NCBI GenBank assembly: GCA_965219235.1
Contig: OZ244721.1
Location: forward strand, 1-64,000
Direction of reading: 5' to 3'
Length of the DNA stretch: 64,000 nucleotides
Source: CBDHCC01 sp965219235
GTDB taxonomy: Bacteria > Pseudomonadota > Alphaproteobacteria > Sphingomonadales > Sphingomonadaceae
Under the pieces are notes generated by a model. It searched no databases. It worked only from the letters and a program-made list of their open reading frames with translations, and was not told the origin of the DNA. Positions 45,735 through 53,410 of this stretch are shown piece by piece. The first letter of the stretch is position 1. Each line of letters opens with the position of its first letter. Both the position numbers and the translations under genes were made by a program.

Positions 45735-46379
45735 CTACACGGCAACGGTCCAGGCAGCTGCGACTTGGCTGACATCTGCGATCTGAGCATCCCCTAGGAA
45801 TGAGAGCGCGTCGATCGTACGCTTTCCGGCTTCTTCGTCGCCATATCCACAAGCATCACGGACGATGATCGGCACGATGCCGAGATCGGCCGCATGACGA
45901 GCGGTCGGCTCAATGCCGATCTCAAGGGCTATCCCGACAAGCACTACCGATCGGAGGCCGCAATCACGCAGCGCTATGGCGAGCGGCGTACCCTCGAAGG
46001 CCGACATCGTTATTTTGTCGAATACCGCCTCGCTCGCGCGGGGCTCAAGCTGGGGGATGATCGAAAAGCCGGGGCTGTCGCGCAGGAACCAAGGCTTAAC
46101 CTTCTCAGGGTCGTCAAGGCGTTGCCAGGCCATCGCGGTGCGATACTGCATCACGCCCATCAGTTCGCGCGGCAACGACAAGTGGCGAGTGAAAAAGGTT
46201 CGCACGCCAGCGGTTCTGGCGGCGTCCAGCACTTGCCCCACTATACCGATTATCCGCTCACCGTCGGCAACCTGGCCACAAATGCCGGCCTGCATGTCGT
46301 AGACGACGAGCGCCGTCGTCCGGGGTTCGAGAAGTTCCTCAAGCGATTCGGGGATCGAGAGTCCGTTTACGTCACGCAC
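45735..46379 (-). CDS. Isochorismatase-like hydrolase lacking the catalytic Cys
   Basis: 214 residues. The fold of the isochorismatase-like family is clear: TALVVYDMQ with Asp28, FDKITMSAF with Lys122, and LVGIALEIGIEPTARHAADLG at the nucleophile elbow. At the expected Cys position Gly155 is found, as in EntB/PhzD-type isochorismatases, so it is not a typical Cys amidohydrolase. The GTG start at 46379 overlaps the ltrA stop by 8 nt. It is the last gene of an hxlR-ltrA-hydrolase operon; substrate unknown. Confidence 0.82.
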   Translation of the reverse strand: MRDVNGLSIPESLEELLEPRTTALVVYDMQAGICGQVADGERIIGIVGQVLDAARTAGVRTFFTRHLSLPRELMGVMQYRTAMAWQRLDDPEKVKPWFLRDSPGFSIIPQLEPRASEAVFDKITMSAFEGTPLAIALRDCGLRSVVLVGIALEIGIEPTARHAADLGIVPIIVRDACGYGDEEAGKRTIDALSFLGDAQIADVSQVAAAWTVAV

Positions 46380-47541
46380 AGGCAGATCCTTTCAAAGAGC
46401 GGGTATCAACACGATCATCCAGCGCGGCGACGAGGATCAGCGTGGCGGTAACGGCGGCGGCAAGCGCCAGCGGCATCCACAGCTCCGCGCAGCCGACGAA
46501 GATCGCCAGCGCGACCAGCGCCATCCAGTGAACGACGGGAACGCCGATCCCGATGGACAGTCGAAAGGCAGCTAAGCCGGTGATGTATAGCAGCGGACCG
46601 CCGCCCAGCAGCGCGGCGGTCGAATAGGCGACATGGCCGCCGGGGTGCGCGATCAGCCGCTCGACGCCCGCCGCAAACCCGATGACCCCGCCGACGATCG
46701 GCACGTGCAAATAGGTGTAGGCCATGCGCGCGACCGCGCCGACATTGTCGGCCGCAGCGAAGCGCGTGCCGGCGCGCTCGGCGGTGGCCCCAAAATAGAG
46801 CCACCAGAGCGCCAGAGCCGATGCGAAAGACGCGATAAAAGCCAGCGTCGCCGCCGCGTCGGGAGCGTGATCGGCGTACGTCGCACCGGTCATCAGGATG
46901 ACTTCGCCGATCACGATGATGATGAAGAGTCCGCACCGCTCCGACAGATGACCGCTCTCCACGTCCCAGTTCGCGGTGACCGAGCGGCCGAGCCCGGGCA
47001 CGAAGAAGGCGACGAGTGGCGAGATATAGTCGATCCCCAGAGCCAGCAGCCAGAGCGGCAGACGCCAAGCCGGAGGGCCGAAGCCCCCTACCAGCCAGAA
47101 CAGACCCGAACACGCCTGCCATGCGCTGATCCTTGCGAAATTGCGCGAGTTGTCGGGCGATGGTCCACGCAGCGCGCGCCAGGTAAACACGCTGCGCCCA
47201 ACCTGCATCGCGGCGTAGGCGGCGCCGAAAGCGGCACCCGTTGCGGCGAATGCGTGCGGGATGGCGATCGACACCACCAGCCCCGCCGCCATCAACGCGA
47301 ACAGCATGAGGCGGACCGTGCTGCGCTCAGGGTCCAGCCAATTGGTGACCCAGGCGGTGTAGATCCATGCCCACCAGATGCCGAGGAACAGCACCACCGT
47401 GCCGAGCACGTCCATGAAGCCGGCATCGGCCAGTAGCTTGTGGCTGAGCTGCGTCACCGCATAGACGAATACGAGATCGAACAGGAGTTCGGCGTAGCCG
47501 ACCCGCGCACGGCCAGAGGCACGATTCCTGAGCAAACTCAC
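46372..47541 (-). CDS. Low temperature requirement protein A (LtrA) family membrane protein
   Basis: 389 residues with about ten membrane segments. The family start RVGYAELLFDLVFVYAVTQLSH with the conserved F-D-L-V-F motif, and LSERCGLFIIIVIGEVILMTG near the middle, identify LtrA. The family was named from a Listeria cold-growth mutant; its transport role is unknown. The GTG at 47541 overlaps the hxlR stop (GTGA), and the 3' end overlaps the hydrolase gene, so all three are one transcript controlled by HxlR. Confidence 0.85.
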   Translation of the reverse strand: MSLLRNRASGRARVGYAELLFDLVFVYAVTQLSHKLLADAGFMDVLGTVVLFLGIWWAWIYTAWVTNWLDPERSTVRLMLFALMAAGLVVSIAIPHAFAATGAAFGAAYAAMQVGRSVFTWRALRGPSPDNSRNFARISAWQACSGLFWLVGGFGPPAWRLPLWLLALGIDYISPLVAFFVPGLGRSVTANWDVESGHLSERCGLFIIIVIGEVILMTGATYADHAPDAAATLAFIASFASALALWWLYFGATAERAGTRFAAADNVGAVARMAYTYLHVPIVGGVIGFAAGVERLIAHPGGHVAYSTAALLGGGPLLYITGLAAFRLSIGIGVPVVHWMALVALAIFVGCAELWMPLALAAAVTATLILVAALDDRVDTRSLKGSACA

Positions 47542-47882
47542 GATGCCACTGGCTTCCGAAATCGTGCGCCGGTCTCCACCGCCACGGCCTCGCCCCACGC
47601 ATACAGCGCTTCCAGCGTCGGCTGAAGCGAGCGGCCGCGCGCGGTGAGCGCGTAGACGGGCTTCTCGTCCTCATCCGATCGCGCGACGAATCCGGCATCC
47701 TGCAAATCGCGCAGCCGCTGAGAGAGCATCTTCTCCGAAAGGTCGGGGATCAGGCGGCGCAACTCTCCATAGCGGAGCGGTCCCTCCTTCAGCCGCGCCA
47801 GGATGATGGTCTTCCACTTTCCGCCCAGCAGACCGAGCGACAGCTCGACCGGGCACCCGTACAACCGCCCTCTGATCGTCAT
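47538..47882 (-). CDS. HxlR-family transcriptional regulator
   Basis: 114 residues, a complete HxlR-type winged helix: CPVELSLGLLGGKWKTIILARLKEGPLRYGELRRLIP, then LSEKMLSQRLRDLQDAGFVAR and the DEKPVYALTARGRSL wing. The single Cys near residue 10 (YGCPVEL) is at the redox-sensing position of many HxlR proteins, so it may respond to electrophiles or oxidants. It leads the hxlR-ltrA-hydrolase operon and is divergent from a small enzyme gene, so it probably controls both sides. Confidence 0.9.
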   Translation of the reverse strand: MTIRGRLYGCPVELSLGLLGGKWKTIILARLKEGPLRYGELRRLIPDLSEKMLSQRLRDLQDAGFVARSDEDEKPVYALTARGRSLQPTLEALYAWGEAVAVETGARFRKPVAS

Positions 47883-47925
47883 CCCTCAATTCTCCAGATC
47901 GAACCTGGCTAAACCACAAAACATG

Positions 47926-47937
47926 GCGTGGCCACGC
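47926..47937. promoter_or_regulatory. Palindrome in the hxlR divergent promoter region
   Basis: GCGTGGCCACGC is a perfect 12-bp palindrome in the 128-bp space between hxlR and the 48,011 gene. It is a candidate operator; HxlR sites are not well enough defined to assign it. Confidence 0.3.
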
Positions 47938-48010
47938 ACCGGATGGTGCGTTGTTTCGCAGCCCGCGTCATCATAGCCATGTGCCGATCGGATCAATGGA
48001 GACCCATTCG

Positions 48011-48340
48011 ATGAAGATCATTGCCTACGACCGCTTCAAGCCCGGCGTCACGATGGAGACCGTCACGCCATATCTTCAAGAGGAAGTCTCCAATGTCTGG
48101 CGCTTGTGGAAAGCCGGGATCGTCCGGGAGAATTATGCGCGAGCAGATGAGCCCGGCGTTGTCATCGTATTCGAGTGCGACGATGTCGCGACAGCACGGC
48201 GTTATGTCGATGATTTCCCCCTTTCCAAAGCCGGGTTGCTGGAATGGGAATTCATCGCGGTCACGGCACCGCTTCCTCTGGAGTATCTATTCGACGAAGC
48301 GATCGACATCGCAGAACCTTTCGATCGCACAACCAGCTGA
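48011..48340 (+). CDS. Muconolactone isomerase-like / dimeric alpha-beta barrel protein
   Basis: 109 residues. The sequence MKIIAYDRFKPGVTMETVTPYLQEEVSNVWRLWKAGIVRENYARAD has the ferredoxin-like dimeric alpha-beta barrel pattern of muconolactone isomerase-like enzymes (YCII-like superfamily). Such proteins act as small isomerases or detoxification enzymes. The ATG at 48011 has GGAG 9 nt upstream. It is divergent from hxlR and is likely to be controlled by it. Exact reaction unknown. Confidence 0.7.
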   Translation: MKIIAYDRFKPGVTMETVTPYLQEEVSNVWRLWKAGIVRENYARADEPGVVIVFECDDVATARRYVDDFPLSKAGLLEWEFIAVTAPLPLEYLFDEAIDIAEPFDRTTS

Positions 48341-48722
48341 AAATCAAGAGCTAATGTTGCCGGTGCAGTTTGGGACCGGTCAGGTGATCTGTTTCTCAAG
48401 CACTGGTGTCAAAACCGGTCGGTTCTAAACCGACTACCCGCCCACGGTTTCGTGCCATACCGATGGTGTCGCAATCGCGGTGCATTTGGCCCCACCGCTT
48501 CGATCCGCGCCGCGCCTCCACACCACGCGCTACACCTGCCCGGTGTCACAACCGACCGGTAGTGACACTAAGCGCTTTTTCCGAAAACGAACGTGGATGT
48601 GAGCGATCAGACTAGCAGAGAGCAGAGGTGCGCGTGCCTCCATCAAATCGATTTGATCGCAAGCGCCGGGGTGATGATGGTCGCATCGTCGTCCATGGTG
48701 CCTCTCATGAAGGGAGAGCGAT
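48341..48722. promoter_or_regulatory. 382-bp non-coding region upstream of ada with palindromes
   Basis: Contains no convincing gene. It has the perfect palindrome ATCAAATCGATTTGAT (48642-48657), about 65 bp upstream of the ada start, and the arms GTGTCAC/GTGACAC (48543-48549 and 48562-48568). A related GTGTCAAAACCGG sequence occurs at about 48,403. These are candidate regulatory sites. No standard Ada box is evident. Confidence 0.4.
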
Positions 48723-49802
48723 GTGAACTCTACATTGTTGAAAGCGCAAGCCGCCACCGAGTGGGATCCCCGCTGGGCGTCAGTGGTCGCACGGGACACG
48801 AGGGCGAACGGGTCGTTCTTCTACTCGGTGAACACGACAGGGGTATATTGCCGCCCAAGCTGCGCAGCCCGGCTCGCTAATCCGAAGAACGTCCGGTTTC
48901 ATCTCTCGACGGTCGACGCTGAAGCTGCCGGATTTCGGGCTTGCAAGCGGTGCAAGCCTGATGAGCCGCCGTTAGAACAGCAGCGCGCCGACTTGGTTGC
49001 GACTGCCTGCCGCGTAATCGAGAGTGCGGAAACCGCGCCCTTTCTAGCCGACCTCGCGGCCGGTTCCGGGCTTAGCCCTCATCATTTCCATCGCGTGTTC
49101 AAAGCCGTCACCGGCCTGACCCCGCGCCAATACGCTGCGGCTCAGCGGACCCGGCGTGTCCGCGAAGGTCTGATCGAGACAGAACGGGTGACTGACGCGA
49201 TCTATGATGCCGGGTTCGGCTCCGGAAGCCGGTTCTACGAAAAGGCCGATGCCATGCTGGGCATGACGCCGACGCGTTACCGCGATGGCGGCGTCGACTC
49301 TGTGATCCGATTTGCGGTGGGCGAGTCCTCGCTCGGTCCCATCCTGGTAGCCGCGAGCGACAAGGGGGTGTGCGCGATCCTGATGGGAGACGATCCCGAC
49401 GCGCTGGTTCGTGATCTGCAAGACCGTTTCCCCAAGGCAACTTTGGTGGGTGCGGACGGCGACTTCGAGGGCACGGTCGCCAAGGTGGTTGGCCTTGTCG
49501 AAAGCCCCCGCCTGGGGCTTGACCTGCCGCTCGACATACGCGGCACCGTGTTTCAGCAACGGGTCTGGCGCGCGTTGACCGAGCTCCCGGCCGGGTCAAC
49601 CGTCAGTTACGCCGATGTCGCGCGCACGATCGGCGCGCCCAAGTCGGCGCGCGCGGTCGCGCAAGCCTGCGGCGCGAACGCGCTCGCGGTTGCCATCCCG
49701 TGTCATCGGGTCGTGCGGAACGACGGTGCGCTTTCCGGCTATCGCTGGGGTGTCGAGCGCAAGCGCGTGCTCCTCAATCGCGAAGCGGAACAAGCCGCGT
49801 GA
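48723..49802 (+). CDS. ada: Ada bifunctional transcriptional activator / O6-alkylguanine-DNA alkyltransferase
   Basis: 359 residues. The N-terminal phosphotriester-repair domain has the four zinc Cys (43, 47, 74, 77 in VYCRPSC and ACKRCKPD). An AraC-type HTH domain follows (LSPHHFHRVFKAVTGLTPRQY), then the alkyltransferase domain with the acceptor Cys in AIPCHRVVRNDG near 318-328. It repairs methyl phosphotriesters and O6-methylguanine and, when methylated, activates its own regulon. A GTG start is used (the ATG at 48721 is out of frame). It overlaps the oxygenase gene by GTGA. Confidence 0.95.
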   Translation: MNSTLLKAQAATEWDPRWASVVARDTRANGSFFYSVNTTGVYCRPSCAARLANPKNVRFHLSTVDAEAAGFRACKRCKPDEPPLEQQRADLVATACRVIESAETAPFLADLAAGSGLSPHHFHRVFKAVTGLTPRQYAAAQRTRRVREGLIETERVTDAIYDAGFGSGSRFYEKADAMLGMTPTRYRDGGVDSVIRFAVGESSLGPILVAASDKGVCAILMGDDPDALVRDLQDRFPKATLVGADGDFEGTVAKVVGLVESPRLGLDLPLDIRGTVFQQRVWRALTELPAGSTVSYADVARTIGAPKSARAVAQACGANALAVAIPCHRVVRNDGALSGYRWGVERKRVLLNREAEQAA

Positions 49803-50938
49803 CCGACCGCCTCGATGCTCATGATTGGCAAGCTGTTGGTGACGCGCTCGACACGGAAGGCTGGGCGGTGCTGCCGGCTCTTCTCACCGACGCCGAGTGC
49901 GAGGCGACCGGCACCCTCTACGACAACGACACATTATTCCGCTCTCGCGTCGTCATGGCCCGCCATGGGTTCGGCCGGGGTGAATATCGGTATTTCGCTT
50001 ACCCGCTGCCGGACCTCCTGGCGACGCTGCGCCCCGGACTTTACGTCCGGCTCGCCCCGATCGCCAACCGTTGGTATGATCGAATGGGGCTCGCTGTGCG
50101 GTTTCCGGTGGATCATGTCGACTTCTTGGGCCGTTGCCACGCAGCCGGCCAAGCCCGCCCCACGCCTCTCCTGCTTCGCTACGGGCCGGGCGACTTTAAC
50201 TGCCTCCATCAGGACCTCTACGGGGAACACGTCTTTACGCTCCAAGTAGCGGTGCTGTTGTCCGAGCCCGGCGACGATTTCATCGGAGGTGAGTTCGTCC
50301 TGACCGAGCAGCGGCCCAGGATGCAAAGCCGGGCTACGGTCGTGCCGCTCCGGCGCGGCGACGCGGTGGTGTTCGCAGTGAATGCCCGGCCCGTTCAAGG
50401 CACGCGCGGAATTTACCGCGTCGTCATGCGTCACGGAGTTAGCATCGCATCCATGTCGCCCGACACGATATTGCTTTCAGTCCGGTCGCGACCAGCGGCA
50501 TCGCGGTCGGTGTCAATGGTATTCCGCGAAACGTCAGCGTTGCCGGTCACGGACCAGAACCATCGCGCGGCCCTACCGTTTGCGACGACACCGGCGTGCA
50601 GATTGTTCTCCGTCGCATCGCGAGCCCACGGAACGAGCCTTACCTCGCCAAGGCCGATCAGCGAGCGACCTCGGCTTTGGCCGAATTCCAGATTGCCACT
50701 CACTCCGGCCCCGCCGAGTTGCCGAAAATGGGTGAAGGCTGCGCGAACATCGCGCATCGACCCGATCAGCGACCTTGCCGCCCGTACTTGGTCGCTGCCT
50801 AGCTCAGGCGGGCGTTCGCTCCCGATATTGCGCTCGTTTTCGGTAAGAAGGCTATTGCCCTGGGCAAACAGGTTGACTGTGGTGCGGGCGCCGTCGTCGA
50901 TGATCAGGCGAGTGAAGTTCACGGTCCCGTCGGCATAA
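49799..50938 (+). pseudogene. 2OG-Fe(II) oxygenase, 3'-truncated and extended by foreign sequence
   Basis: The first about 215 residues match the 2OG-Fe(II) oxygenases that often sit directly behind ada (LLRYGPGDFNCLHQDLYGEHVF, SEPGDDFIGGEFVLTEQRPRMQSRA). The metal dyad HQD is present. At the region where family members read FAVHHRPV-GTRG, this one reads FAVNARPV-GTRG, so the distal His pair is gone, and after RHGVS (50443) the sequence becomes the antisense of the TonB receptor gene. The frame runs on to 50938 without homology. GTG at 49799 overlaps ada. Loss of function is inferred. Confidence 0.65.
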
Positions 50939-51495
50939 CCGCCATCCGTAGCAGCCGAGCCGCCGATCAGAGCCGCGAGCGAGCTAAAGGCGTCGACGAG
51001 GACGATATTCACAATCCTTTGGTCGGTGCGATAGCCGTATTTTAGAGCGACCTCTTCGGAGAAGATCTCAAGCCGGGCGATTGCCTCAGTGGGTATATCG
51101 CGAAGCTCACGGCCACTCGATACGCGCTGACCGTCAAGCAAAAGGATTGGGGGATCATCGTCACGGCCCCGCGCACTGCCGAGTTGCGGCGCAAGGACGT
51201 CGAGCAGCGCCTTGATGTCGGACGCACCCGTTGCTCGCAGGTCGGCATTGGTCAGCACGTTCTCCGGTGGAATATCTCCCCGTACCGATCCCTTCCGCTC
51301 GCCAGTGACGACGATCTCACCGAGGTTTGTCGATGAATCCTGTCTTTCCGGTCCCATGGGCGTCTCGCCGGCCGCGCCAGCCGGTTGCTGGCCCGGCCGC
51401 ATCGTTGGGCCGATCGGCATGACGTCCTGCGCAGCGGCGATGGTCGGCACCATCAAGGCTGCTGATCCCGCAAGGAGAATAGATTTGATGGTCAT
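50431..51495 (-). pseudogene. TonB-dependent receptor, 3'-truncated
   Basis: 354 residues with a signal peptide (MTIKSILLAGSAALMVPTIA, cleavage near AAAQ). The plug domain is intact (GEIVVTGERK, LLDVLAPQL, PILLLDGQRV and the EEVALKYGYRTDQRIVNIVL end), followed by only the first part of the barrel; complete receptors of this type are about 700-1000 residues. The sequence ends at DMDAMLTP exactly where the oxygenase remnant begins on the other strand. A direct-repeat operator lies 67-88 bp upstream of the ATG. It is almost certainly not functional as a transporter. Confidence 0.75.
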
Positions 51496-51965
51496 TCGCT
51501 CCGGCTCCCGAAAATACAGGCAGCCATTCAAGCCCATGTGATGTTGTTGGCGCGTATGTGGTTTTCGATATGCTGACGGTATGTCCGGGCCGCTAGAAGG
51601 CGACGTCGATGCTGCACAAACGATCGGCGAAACCATCGGCCATCGCCAGCCAACGGGCTGCGGCGAAAGACTCGAACCGCGCGAGCGCCCCGGTTCGACG
51701 ATCCTGCGGTCCACTGTCTATTGGAGGCCGGCCGGCGCGCCAGCGGTTGTCGGAGTGGCCGTGGGGGCGCTGGCCAACGCGGACTTCAAGCGCCCACCGT
51801 GTCGACGTTCGAGGAATCAAAACATGCGTGGGTACAGCTGGACGGCCTCGTGGCACACTACGACTGCACGCCCTCTGAGAAAGATACCGACGACCTGTTG
51901 CGCGGCGCCTGGGGTGTACCGGCCACGACGCAATTAGTGAAATCACTGGCAGCTGGTTCGGCCGG
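51496..51965. other. 470-bp region without recognisable gene
   Basis: Lies between the receptor remnant and the M15 peptidase gene. Open frames of up to 167 codons exist on both strands, but none shows a domain, a ribosome site or the local codon pattern. The only supported feature is the operator copy at 51562-51583. It may contain decayed sequence. Confidence 0.5.
51562..51583. promoter_or_regulatory. OmpR-type direct-repeat operator, copy 1 (receptor side)
   Basis: CGATATG-CTGA-CGGTATG (51566-51583): two 7-bp half-sites with 11-bp periodicity, preceded by TTTT. The 22-bp unit matches 52668-52689 at 21 of 22 positions. It sits 67-88 bp upstream of the TonB receptor ATG, in the same orientation relative to that gene as copy 2 has to the M15 peptidase gene. 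OmpR/PhoB-type regulators bind repeats with this spacing. Confidence 0.65.
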
Positions 51966-52625
51966 TTATCGTTGCATCCTCGGGTCGCGGGTCGGGTCCG
52001 AGTATCTGGGAGGGCACCCACGGGCCACCGCGGCAGGGCGCAACTCGAAGTGCCACGGCTCATTGTCGTAGATTTGGCACAGCCCATAATCGACACCGTG
52101 TTCGGTCAACCAGCTGATCGCGCGCGCAGGACCGAGGTCGACGGCATCGCCCACGACGTGTGGCGATGTCTTGACCGTGGCGACCCACCGAGCGGCCTCG
52201 TCCGCAGAGCCGTATTCGGCAACTGCTTGGTCTAGGAGTTGCTGCTGGTGTCTCCGAGAACGCCAGCCGCTATTGATGGTGATCGTGACTGCGCCGCGCG
52301 CGGCATCTGTGGAGGCTCGGCGAAGTGCCCGAAGCAGACGGGGATCGAGGTTAGCAACGGTAGGCTCGCGGCTATCCAAGTCCGTCAGGTCGTCGCGAAG
52401 ATCAGCCTGAATCCGGCCCGGTGCGCCGGACTGGCCGCTGGCGATCATCGTTGGTGGGCCCGGACGCGAACCAAGGAGCGGTTGGGCATTCTCGACCTGC
52501 CGGGCGGGGGCTTGCAAAGCCTGGTAACCGATCGACAAGCCGCCCGCGGCAATGATTCCGATGATGGCGACCGAGACTGTCGATCGAAGAGGGCGAGGCG
52601 CCGATTTTGTTCTGTCGTGATGCAT
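51966..52625 (-). CDS. M15-family D-alanyl-D-alanine carboxypeptidase (VanY-like)
   Basis: 219 residues with one N-terminal membrane segment (about 18-36), so the catalytic domain is periplasmic. VanY-type motifs are complete: SPHVVGDAVDLG with zinc ligands His156 and Asp163, then EPWHFE with catalytic Glu189 and His192. The preceding GWRSRRHQQQLLDQAVAEYG is also family-typical. It trims D-Ala from peptidoglycan stem peptides. It is divergent from the response regulator; a shared direct-repeat operator lies between them, which recalls the VanRS/VanY arrangement. Confidence 0.85.
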   Translation of the reverse strand: MHHDRTKSAPRPLRSTVSVAIIGIIAAGGLSIGYQALQAPARQVENAQPLLGSRPGPPTMIASGQSGAPGRIQADLRDDLTDLDSREPTVANLDPRLLRALRRASTDAARGAVTITINSGWRSRRHQQQLLDQAVAEYGSADEAARWVATVKTSPHVVGDAVDLGPARAISWLTEHGVDYGLCQIYDNEPWHFELRPAAVARGCPPRYSDPTRDPRMQR

Positions 52626-52667
52626 GCCGCGACTAAGGTCGCATTGCCGTTGCCAGGTCGTAGGAGT

Positions 52668-52689
52668 TTTTCGATATGCTGACGATATG
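52668..52689. promoter_or_regulatory. OmpR-type direct-repeat operator, copy 2 (peptidase/regulator side)
   Basis: CGATATG-CTGA-CGATATG (52672-52689), exact 7-bp direct repeats with 11-bp periodicity, preceded by TTTT. It lies 43-64 bp upstream of the M15 peptidase ATG and 26-47 bp upstream of the regulator ATG. It is nearly identical to copy 1 in front of the receptor gene. Confidence 0.7.
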
Positions 52690-52714
52690 CGTTGGCAAGT
52701 AGTAAGGTGTCACA

Positions 52715-53410
52715 ATGCGCGTGTTGATTGTCGAGGACGAACCCTATCTGGCGGATGCGATCCGCGACGGCCTTCGCCTGGAGGCAATCGCCGCTGACGT
52801 TGCTGGCGACGGGGACACCGCGCTCGAACTTCTTGGCATCAACGGCTACGATATCGCCGTCCTCGACCGCGACATCCCCGGCCCTTCCGGCGACGAGATC
52901 GCGAAGAGCATCGTCGCTTCCGGCAGCGGGATGCCGATCCTCATGCTTACCGCCGCGGATCGGCTCGACGACAAGGCGTCCGGGTTCGAACTCGGCGCCG
53001 ACGACTACCTGACCAAGCCCTTCGCCCTGCGCGAACTCGTGCTCAGACTCAGGGCGCTCGACCGCAGGCGGGCGCACAATCGCCCGCCTGTGCGGGAGAT
53101 CGCGGGCCTTCGTCTGGATGCGTTCCGACGTGAGGTTTATCGCAATGGCCGGTACGTACCGCTCACCCGCAAGCAGTTCGCCGTGCTTGAGGTTCTCGTC
53201 GCGGCCGAAGGCGGCGTTGTCAGCGCCGAGGCGCTTCTGGAACAGGCGTGGGACGAAAATGCGGACCCGTTTACGAACGCTGTGCGCATCACAGTGTCGG
53301 CGCTCCGCAAGCGGCTCGGGACACCTGCGATTATCTCTACTATAGCGGGCGTCGGCTACCGCATCGACGTGATGTCGAGCGCCGGACCGAACGGAGGCGA
53401 TCTTGAGTAG
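52715..53410 (+). CDS. OmpR-family response regulator (VanR-like)
   Basis: 231 residues. Receiver: Glu7/Asp8, phospho-acceptor Asp51 in IAVLDRDIPG, Thr79, Lys101 in LTKPFA. Output: winged helix with YVPLTRKQFAVLEVLVAAEGGVVSAEALLEQAW and the recognition helix NAVRITVSALRKRLG, ending IAGVGYRI. The gene overlaps the kinase gene by 8 nt. A direct-repeat site immediately upstream suggests autoregulation and control of the divergent peptidase gene. Confidence 0.93.
   Translation: MRVLIVEDEPYLADAIRDGLRLEAIAADVAGDGDTALELLGINGYDIAVLDRDIPGPSGDEIAKSIVASGSGMPILMLTAADRLDDKASGFELGADDYLTKPFALRELVLRLRALDRRRAHNRPPVREIAGLRLDAFRREVYRNGRYVPLTRKQFAVLEVLVAAEGGVVSAEALLEQAWDENADPFTNAVRITVSALRKRLGTPAIISTIAGVGYRIDVMSSAGPNGGDLE

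Noticed and set aside
45516..45797. 93-codon frame with a GTG start near the island's left end
   Set aside because: No domain, no ribosome site, and it overlaps the hydrolase gene's 3' end on the other strand. It lies in low-GC sequence without codon signal.
49700..49798. Upstream extension of the oxygenase gene into ada
   Set aside because: The frame is open but overlaps the ada alkyltransferase domain. The GTG at 49799 gives the normal start with a GTGA overlap.
51593..52096. 167-codon frame on the minus strand beside the M15 peptidase gene
   Set aside because: It overlaps the peptidase gene's end in another frame, is Arg/Pro-rich and has no recognisable motif. The peptidase frame is supported by its zinc motif.
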